Notes under the pieces: model-generated
What the model was told of the DNA's origin: nothing
The model's database searches: none
What the model saw: the letters and a program-made list of their open reading frames with translations, nothing else
NCBI RefSeq assembly: GCF_934754935.1
Contig: NZ_CAKVJB010000009.1
Span: 4,813 to 68,812 of the forward strand
Length of the DNA: 64,000 nucleotides
Direction of reading: 5' to 3'
Source: an uncultured Holdemanella sp.
Lineage (GTDB): Bacteria > Bacillota_I > Bacilli_A > Erysipelotrichales > Erysipelotrichaceae
Made by a program: the position numbers and the translations under genes
In this document: positions 58,733-64,000 of the stretch, piece by piece
Position numbering within the stretch: the stretch's first letter is position 1
Layout of the letters: every line of letters starts with the position of its first letter

Positions 58733-59460
58733 TGATAACGAGATAAAAATTGTTGTGTTCTTTCCTGTTGAGGATGCTCGAACAATTGTTCAGGCGTACC
58801 TTGTTCTGCAATGACACCTTTATCCATGAAAATAACACGATCACTAACTTCTCTGGCAAACTGCATTTCATGTGTCACAATTACCATTGTCAATCCTTCA
58901 TTGGCTAGCTTTTTCATAACATCCAAAACATCCCCAACCATTTCTGGGTCTAGTGCACTAGTTGGCTCATCAAATAGTAACACTTCAGGATCCATGCACA
59001 AGGCACGCGCAATCGCAACACGCTGTTTTTGACCACCAGAAAGTTTAGTACTTGGCTTATCGGCAAACTCTTTCATTCCAACTTCATCTAAGAATTTTAA
59101 GGCTGTAGCTTTTGCCTCTTCTTTCGATTTCTTTAAGACACGAATCTGACCTAACATACAATTTTCCAATACAGTCAAATTGTTGAATAAGTTAAAACTT
59201 TGAAACACCATTCCAACCTTAGAACGATATTCATTCACATCCATTTGACCACTTAGAATGTCTTTACCATGATATAAAACATGGCCTCCATCCATTCTCT
59301 CTAATAAGTTTACACATCTTAACATTGTACTCTTACCAGATCCACTCGATCCAATAATAGTAACCACTTCTCCTTTATGAATATCGAAATCCACATCGTT
59401 CAATACTTTAAGATTTCCAAAATGTTTCTGGAGATGTTGAATTTGAATAATTGTTTCCAT
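58723..59460 (-). CDS. Amino-acid ABC transporter ATPase (probable lysine importer)
   Basis: 245 residues. Walker A GSSGSGKST, signature LSGGQKQRVAIARAL, Walker B LLFDEPTSALDP, H-loop VTHEM. GlnQ/ArtP type of polar amino-acid importers. Last of the three-gene operon downstream of an L box, so lysine is the likely substrate. Confidence 0.93.
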   Translation of the reverse strand: METIIQIQHLQKHFGNLKVLNDVDFDIHKGEVVTIIGSSGSGKSTMLRCVNLLERMDGGHVLYHGKDILSGQMDVNEYRSKVGMVFQSFNLFNNLTVLENCMLGQIRVLKKSKEEAKATALKFLDEVGMKEFADKPSTKLSGGQKQRVAIARALCMDPEVLLFDEPTSALDPEMVGDVLDVMKKLANEGLTMVIVTHEMQFAREVSDRVIFMDKGVIAEQGTPEQLFEHPQQERTQQFLSRYQSR

Positions 59461-59471
59461 AATCGCTCCTC

Positions 59472-60194
59472 CTAACTACAGAAATCTTTCATGCTGCTTT
59501 CGCTATCCATTCTTTTTTCAAGATAATTCAATAAGAAAGAAGCAAGTGTTGTTAAAATTAAATACAAAATAGCTGAAACCAAGAATGTTTCCATAACACG
59601 ATAGTTACTTCCTGCAACGGATGTTGTCTGGAAATATAGTTCCGTTACCGTAATAACATTCAACATTGAACTATCCTTAATATTTACAATCAATTGATTT
59701 CCAATTGAAGGAAATGAATTTTTAATAGCTTGTGGAAATACAACATACATCAAAGTCTGCATCGTTGTCATACCCAAAGACATAGCAGCTTCATTTTGGC
59801 CTTTATCCACAGACTGAATTCCCGAACGAATAATTTCAGCCATATAAGCACCCGTATTAATTGAGATAATAATTAAACCGGCTGTAATCGGATTCCATCC
59901 AATCACAGGTTTTCCTGCATAGTAGATAAACATGGCTTGAACCATCATTGGTGTACCTCTAAAGATCCAAATGTACAATCCTGTAATAATTCTTCCAATG
60001 TTCTTTAAAATTTTAATAGCTGTTGAATCATATTCATTGATTTCAATCGCACGAATGCCGCCGACTAATAAGCCGACGACAAATCCTGCAAACGTACCAA
60101 CGAATGCGAACAACAAGGTCATCTCAATTCCATATTGGAAAAGAGGGATGTTATGAACAAATATGTTCCAAGTCTTCGCAATATCAATACGCAT
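59472..60194 (-). CDS. Amino-acid ABC transporter permease
   Basis: 240 residues, HisM/GlnP type with five or so membrane helices; the EAA loop is NEAAMSLGMTTMQTLMYVVF, and IWIFRGTPMMVQAMFIYYAG is the usual amino-acid permease segment. Two bases separate it from the binding-protein gene. Confidence 0.93.
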   Translation of the reverse strand: MRIDIAKTWNIFVHNIPLFQYGIEMTLLFAFVGTFAGFVVGLLVGGIRAIEINEYDSTAIKILKNIGRIITGLYIWIFRGTPMMVQAMFIYYAGKPVIGWNPITAGLIIISINTGAYMAEIIRSGIQSVDKGQNEAAMSLGMTTMQTLMYVVFPQAIKNSFPSIGNQLIVNIKDSSMLNVITVTELYFQTTSVAGSNYRVMETFLVSAILYLILTTLASFLLNYLEKRMDSESSMKDFCS

Positions 60195-60196
60195 AA

Positions 60197-61024
60197 TTAA
60201 TCCTCTGTTGGTTGGTGTTCTACTGCATATTCCATCATTTCTTCACGTTCTTCATCTGTAATGCTATCTAATGCTTTTTGAACTTTTTTGAAGAATTCAG
60301 AATCACGAGAACCTTCTTTTAATGCGATTGAAACAGTTGTATCACAATCAAATCCATGTCCATCTGCAAATTGAACGATTGTTAAGTCTGGGTTAGCTTC
60401 TACTACACCTTTCGCAACTGCCATTTCTGCAGTAATTCCATCCACTTCATTTTGTTTTAAAGCCAAAATCATTTCAGGATAAGTAGCCTTTGGTGTTACG
60501 TGATTTACACCTTTAATTTGATCAATTACATCATCATAGTTTGTTGCTTTTTGACCAACAATATTTTTACCTGTAAATTGTTGAATATCTGTATATCCAG
60601 CTTCTTCACTATCTTTACGAACAATCATGATCATTCCCTTTGAATCATAATATGGTGTTGTAAAGTCAGCTCCTTCTTCACGTTTTTTATCCTTAGTCAT
60701 ACCAGCGATGATCGCATCGATTTCATCGTTCTCTAAAGCTGGAATCAAACCATCCCATGCCGTTTTCTTAATGACTAATTTCTTTCCTAATTTTTTTGCA
60801 ATCTTTTTAGCTACTTGCACATCATATCCATCCGCATAACCAGCTTTACCTAATTTTACAGAAGTATCTGTTTTTTCAGATGTTTGCCAGTTAAATGGAG
60901 CATATCCACATTCCATTCCTACGACAAATGTGTCCTTATCTTCAGATGTTGTTGTGTTTGATGCACATCCTGTTAGCGCAAAAGTGCATACCATGGCAGC
61001 TGCCATTAATTTTTTAAAGTTCAT
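60197..61024 (-). CDS. Amino-acid ABC transporter substrate-binding lipoprotein
   Basis: 275 residues. Signal and lipobox FALTGCASN; then bacterial SBP family 3 motifs: FVVGMECGYAPFNW, DGYDVQVAKKIAKKLGKK, WDGLIPALENDEIDAIIAGM, GADFTTPYYDSKGMIMIV. Fixed outside the membrane and hands substrate to the permease. Regulated by the upstream lysine riboswitch. Confidence 0.94.
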   Translation of the reverse strand: MNFKKLMAAAMVCTFALTGCASNTTTSEDKDTFVVGMECGYAPFNWQTSEKTDTSVKLGKAGYADGYDVQVAKKIAKKLGKKLVIKKTAWDGLIPALENDEIDAIIAGMTKDKKREEGADFTTPYYDSKGMIMIVRKDSEEAGYTDIQQFTGKNIVGQKATNYDDVIDQIKGVNHVTPKATYPEMILALKQNEVDGITAEMAVAKGVVEANPDLTIVQFADGHGFDCDTTVSIALKEGSRDSEFFKKVQKALDSITDEEREEMMEYAVEHQPTED

Positions 61025-61060
61025 ATTTCTTTTTCTCCTTCTCTAATCGGCAAAGAATAG

Positions 61061-61095
61061 AAAAAAGCTATGCGGCATACCACATAGCTAAAAAA
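61061..61095 (-). terminator. Lysine riboswitch terminator
   Basis: On the minus strand AGCTATGTGG/CCGCATAGCT hairpin followed by six T. Stops transcription before the ABC genes when lysine is bound. Confidence 0.85.
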
Positions 61096-61104
61096 TATCT
61101 CATT

Positions 61105-61275
61105 AACTATAAGATAACGCCTCTTCCTGACGAAGGAGTGTTATAAGTATTCCTTATAACCCCAAGAAATAAAATTGCCATTTCATTTCTTTCGGCATTG
61201 GTTACCTTTCAAACACTTCACAGTCTGCCAACTCCATGTTTTACTCTGATGCAATGCTGCCTCTATCTTTACTCG
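61105..61275 (-). ncRNA. Lysine riboswitch (L box)
   Basis: Minus strand landmarks: AAAGATAGAGGCAGC, CAGAGTAAAACATGG, GAAAGGTAACCAATGCCGAA, TTCTTGGGGTT and closing GCGTTATCTT. These match the conserved core of the lysine aptamer. It sits between a consensus promoter and the ABC importer operon. Confidence 0.88.
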
Positions 61276-61293
61276 ATTCACTTTATAGTGCTT

Positions 61294-61321
61294 ATTATAC
61301 TCGGCATATACATAGTGTCAA
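61294..61321 (-). promoter_or_regulatory. Promoter of the lysine riboswitch/ABC operon
   Basis: TTGACA (61316-61321), 16 bases, TATAAT (61294-61299) on the minus strand. Confidence 0.78.
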
Positions 61322-61347
61322 GAAAGAAATCGCAAATTTTCATAAAA

Positions 61348-61365
61348 TTGTAAATATTTTCACAG
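61348..61365. promoter_or_regulatory. Possible Rex-type site
   Basis: TTGTAAATATTTTCACAG differs by two bases from a perfect Rex palindrome. It is 27 bases upstream of the L-box promoter, so it would not be a simple repression site for it. Confidence 0.3.
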
Positions 61366-61489
61366 TTTCTTTAAGCTTCTTTTAAGTTTTTAGAACTATT
61401 CTATATACAGAAATAAACAGTAATCAACCCAATACATATAACCCTTTCCTAATAAAAAAACTGTTTATTTCATATATTCCTATTTCTTT

Positions 61490-61524
61490 GGTGAGTCACA
61501 ATAATAGACTCACCCCTTTTTTTT
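61490..61524 (+). terminator. Strong plus-strand terminator without an assigned gene
   Basis: GGTGAGTC/GACTCACC stem, 9-base loop, then eight T. No plus-strand gene precedes it between 61330 and 61490, so it may end a short RNA. The rest of 61366-61489 is A/T-rich with no frame I trust. Confidence 0.6.
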
Positions 61525-61530
61525 ACCCAA

Positions 61531-61559
61531 GAAAAAAAGAAAAGCTATAAAAGCTTTCC
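61531..61559 (-). terminator. pcp operon terminator
   Basis: On the minus strand AAAGCT/AGCTTT hairpin directly after the pcp stop, with TTCTTTTTTTC tail. Confidence 0.65.
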
Positions 61560-62207
61560 TTAATGCGTTTCGCCAGAAACCACTTTAATATCTGTATCAC
61601 TCTCTAACATAGCTTCTACAGATAGTTCAATGGCTTTGGCAATATCTTTTAAATTCATTCCAGGCGTTCCTGCTGGCTGATTCACTGTTTGTTCAGTTGC
61701 ATAAGGCACATGCATAAAGCCACCTTTTACATCTTTAAATTCTGTATGACAATAATGCAATACAGAATACATCACGTCGTTACAAACATAAGTACCCGCT
61801 GTATAGCTTACGCTTGCAGGAATTCCATTTTCTTTCATCTTTTCAACCATTCTAAATACAGGAAGCATTGTAAAGTAAGCTTCAGGGCCATTTTCTACAA
61901 CACTTGTCTGCAAAGGCTGATTGCCTTCATTATCGGCAATTCTAGCATTTCGAAAGTTAATACCCACCCATTCAGGTGTGACTTGACTTCTTCCGCCAGC
62001 TTGGCCAATACATAATACGTAATCTGGTTGATTCTCTTGAATTGCTTCATAAACTGCATCCGGTCCCTTTTGAAATACCGTAGGAATTTCTTTCTTAAGA
62101 ATTTTTGCTCCATTAATTTCATCCGGTAATAGTTTAACGGCTTCATAAGCCGGATTGATTTTTTCTCCTCCAAAAGGATCAAAACCTGTAATCAATACTT
62201 TTTTCAT
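61560..62207 (-). CDS. pcp: Pyrrolidone-carboxylate peptidase
   Basis: 215 residues. C15 cysteine peptidase: GFDPFGGEKINPAYEAVKLL; catalytic Glu in the EWVGINFRNARIADNEGNQP region, Cys in AGTYVCNDVMYSVLHY, His in FMHVPYATEQ. Removes N-terminal pyroglutamate. Follows DUF979 and DUF969 genes, a standard arrangement. Confidence 0.95.
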   Translation of the reverse strand: MKKVLITGFDPFGGEKINPAYEAVKLLPDEINGAKILKKEIPTVFQKGPDAVYEAIQENQPDYVLCIGQAGGRSQVTPEWVGINFRNARIADNEGNQPLQTSVVENGPEAYFTMLPVFRMVEKMKENGIPASVSYTAGTYVCNDVMYSVLHYCHTEFKDVKGGFMHVPYATEQTVNQPAGTPGMNLKDIAKAIELSVEAMLESDTDIKVVSGETH

Positions 62208-62221
62208 ATTTTATCACTCTC

Positions 62222-63175
62222 CTATGACATCATAATCATCATGACAATTTGTACCACTAACATAACCACCGCAACAAGCACTTGTTTTTTGATGACACCA
62301 TTTTTGTCTTTCATCTCTAGAATTGCGACTGGAACCATATTAAAGTTTGCGGCCATCGGTGTACATAGTGTACCACAATATCCACAAGTTAATGCTAAAG
62401 ATCCAATTATAACTGGATCTGCTCCATATTTAAGTACAAATGGTGCCCCAATACCAACTGTCATTACGGTAATTGCCGCAAAGGCATTTCCCATAATCAT
62501 GGTAAATACGGCCATACCTATCGCATAAACAATAATTCCAATTGTAACATTGCCTGCAGGAATAATATTCGATACTAAACCAGAAATAACATCTCCAACA
62601 CCTGCAGTTGTAAAAACAGCCCCTAAAGCAGCAAGCAACATTGGAAGCATACTTAATGGACCAACCACATCCATCATTCTTCGACAATCTTTTAAGAAGA
62701 CACTAGGCGTATTTGCCTTTGAATAGATACGCAAAATGATCATAGCTACAAAAACACCAACAGTCATACCAACTAGTGGAGAAATCTTAGTAAAGAATGC
62801 AGCTAACAACGCAAATAAACCAATACAAACAGCTGGAACGAATACTTTTGAACCAATCTTCTTATTGTTTTGTTCCATTTCTTCAAGAGTAGGTTCGGGC
62901 TCATTGCCAGGTGAAACTTTCTTTAGAATTGGAGGCAATACCAAGATAATCAACAAGATACCATCAACCAAGGCTGGTAACCATTTGCCTAGCACAAACA
63001 TAAGTCCTAGATCAAACCAGAAAATAAATGAACCAACACTATTTTTATTTTCTTTATCTTTTAGATTTTTAAAGGCAACATACATAGAAATCAACCCAAT
63101 TAGACAATACATGACTTCTAATAGTTTATCTGAAAGTGTAACATCCACACTAGTATAGAATTGAATTGGATTCAT
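62222..63175 (-). CDS. DUF979 membrane protein
   Basis: 317 residues, about nine membrane helices: DKLLEVMYCLIGLISMYVAF, GNAFAAITVMTVGIGAPFVL, LTCGYCGTLCTPMAANFNMV. The pair DUF969/DUF979 usually stands with pcp and is probably a two-part permease for 5-oxoproline or related peptides. Transport role is inference from context. Starts at the last base of DUF969. Confidence 0.88.
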   Translation of the reverse strand: MNPIQFYTSVDVTLSDKLLEVMYCLIGLISMYVAFKNLKDKENKNSVGSFIFWFDLGLMFVLGKWLPALVDGILLIILVLPPILKKVSPGNEPEPTLEEMEQNNKKIGSKVFVPAVCIGLFALLAAFFTKISPLVGMTVGVFVAMIILRIYSKANTPSVFLKDCRRMMDVVGPLSMLPMLLAALGAVFTTAGVGDVISGLVSNIIPAGNVTIGIIVYAIGMAVFTMIMGNAFAAITVMTVGIGAPFVLKYGADPVIIGSLALTCGYCGTLCTPMAANFNMVPVAILEMKDKNGVIKKQVLVAVVMLVVQIVMMIMMS

Positions 63176-63846
63176 TATTTAGTCTCCTTTCTAGATAGTT
63201 GTTTATCTTTAAGGTAGTAATATACGATTGCGACAGCTACCGCAATAATTGCCACTGGAATCTGTACTTTCATTAAATCGACTAATTCAACATCATATCC
63301 TAACTCAGCTAATGTAGATTGCACTAAAATCATTCCACTTGTTCCTACAAATAAAACTTGTCCAAAGAACCATGCGATATTTTCCATACCACTTGCCATT
63401 CCTTTTAAGTTTTCTTCATACTTTTCACTCATCTTTTTACCATTTTTCTTAGCTGCAGCCGTTGCCATAGGCAAGACAATAGGACGAACAAATCCGGCAA
63501 CGCCACCAAAGCTTACATTAAATGCCGCAAAGACTAGACGGAATACACCATAAATCGCAAGAACAACACCAGCTGATGCATTTTTGAATTTCTTCATTAA
63601 ATTAGCAGCTGCCTGTTTTAAACCATTTCTTTCTAATGTTCCCGTAACAACCATGACCATCACAAACACGCACATACTGCGGTTAGCGACAAAACTAGAT
63701 CCAAGCGTTTCCAAGAAAGTCACTGGATTCATTCCTGCAACAAGTGCAGTCACAATAGCGGCAATCATAATAATCAAAATCGAATCCAATTTTAATACAA
63801 ATCCGATTACGACAATTAGAATGCCTAACAATTTCAATAATTCCAT
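63175..63846 (-). CDS. DUF969 membrane protein
   Basis: 223 residues, five to six membrane helices: LKLLGILIVVIGFVLKLDSI, FGGVAGFVRPIVLPMATAAA, GMASGMENIAWFFGQVLFVG. First gene of DUF969-DUF979-pcp. GAGAGAATGAAAGATT precedes the ATG. Confidence 0.88.
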   Translation of the reverse strand: MELLKLLGILIVVIGFVLKLDSILIIMIAAIVTALVAGMNPVTFLETLGSSFVANRSMCVFVMVMVVTGTLERNGLKQAAANLMKKFKNASAGVVLAIYGVFRLVFAAFNVSFGGVAGFVRPIVLPMATAAAKKNGKKMSEKYEENLKGMASGMENIAWFFGQVLFVGTSGMILVQSTLAELGYDVELVDLMKVQIPVAIIAVAVAIVYYYLKDKQLSRKETK

Positions 63847-63893
63847 AATCTTTCATTCTCTCTTTCATATTTCTTACAGAAATTTACATCCGA

Positions 63894-64000
63894 AATTATA
63901 CCATATTCATCAAAAAAAATAAAAAAAGCATGTAAAATTTCTTTTACATAGCTTAATTGCGGTCTATTTAGCTTGTTTCTTGACTACTCAGGAAAAATAT
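63894..64000 (-). promoter_or_regulatory. Promoter of DUF969 operon and terminator of the upstream gene
   Basis: On the minus strand TATAAT (around 63894-63899) is a likely -10 for the DUF969 operon. The inverted repeat TGTAAAA/TTTTACA at 63926-63954 region with a long T/A tract toward 63910 looks like the terminator of a gene lying to the right. The last 40 bases may contain the 3' end of that gene, but too little is visible to call it. Confidence 0.5.

Noticed and set aside
62736..63158. 140-codon plus-strand frame inside the DUF979 gene
   Set aside because: Antisense to a membrane-protein gene; codons for hydrophobic residues give long antisense frames.
1..64000. CRISPR array or complete insertion sequence
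   Set aside because: I saw no regularly spaced identical repeats with unique spacers and no transposase gene in the window.

Overview
The window reads as chromosomal DNA of a low-G+C, Gram-positive gut bacterium (Bacillota; Erysipelotrichia is my best guess from the overall gene set, but I could not run a search). Supporting signs are AGGAGG-type ribosome sites, T-box, L-box and FMN riboswitch control, an infC-rpmI-rplT operon with an L20-type leader, a rapZ-yvcK-whiA cluster, Rex, and a lactose PTS beside Leloir galactose genes.

Layout. (1) 1-7400 is an integrated mobilizable element: a partial N6-adenine DNA methyltransferase with a small helix-turn-helix partner, a DUF6040-like coiled-coil membrane protein, a decayed MOBQ mobilization module (mobL with a frameshift and an amber stop; a coiled-coil gene with an ochre stop), an RSF1010-type oriT core, a DUF3847-like gene, an excisionase, a divergent Xre repressor with two matching operators, and a tyrosine integrase. 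The left end lies outside the window. (2) 7400-16100 is an accessory patchwork: a G+C-rich sugar O-acetyltransferase, GNAT acetyltransferases, a GyrI-like protein, an orphan PD-(D/E)XK-type protein, small membrane proteins (two apparently frameshifted), gene remnants (GyrI, SIR2, VOC, DUF2500-like), a repeated leader sequence in front of several genes, an FMN-riboswitch/ribU/FMN-protein operon and an Rrf2-controlled flavoprotein. (3) 16100-21750: deoC-manA-sugar reductase-redox protein operon, hflX, a GT14-like protein and a phosphoesterase. (4) 21750-31840: gal operon (galT-galM-galK-galE) and lac operon (lacF-lacE-lacG-HAD phosphatase) with near-identical promoters carrying the same cre and operator sequence, plus a divergent DeoR-family regulator. 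(5) 31840-40400: DUF2812 protein, aminopeptidase, feoA-feoA-feoB, a metal-binding HMA protein, a P1B-type ATPase with a DUF6110-like partner, and a likely small RNA; three promoters here share a GTTAG palindrome at the transcription start. (6) 40390-53400: translation genes, tRNA-Lys, an ABC-F protein, a degenerate amidase, asnS with T-box, rex with its own operator, and a translationally coupled operon rapZ-yvcK-whiA-lipoprotein-NusG II-Gx transporter-TSCPD protein. (7) 53400-64000: thioesterase, membrane protein, two-component system, gpmI, a lysine-riboswitch-controlled amino-acid ABC importer, and DUF969-DUF979-pcp.

How the parts may work together. Lactose would enter as lactose-6-phosphate and be split by LacG. 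No tagatose pathway is visible, and the HAD phosphatase sits between lacG and the Leloir genes, so dephosphorylation of galactose-6-phosphate into the Leloir route is a reasonable hypothesis. The GTTAG-palindrome promoters look like one metal (probably iron) regulon that includes a roughly 110-nt RNA with a pyrimidine-rich stretch. That small regulon, the repeated-leader gene patch and the decayed but oriT-bearing element are the most interesting parts of the window.
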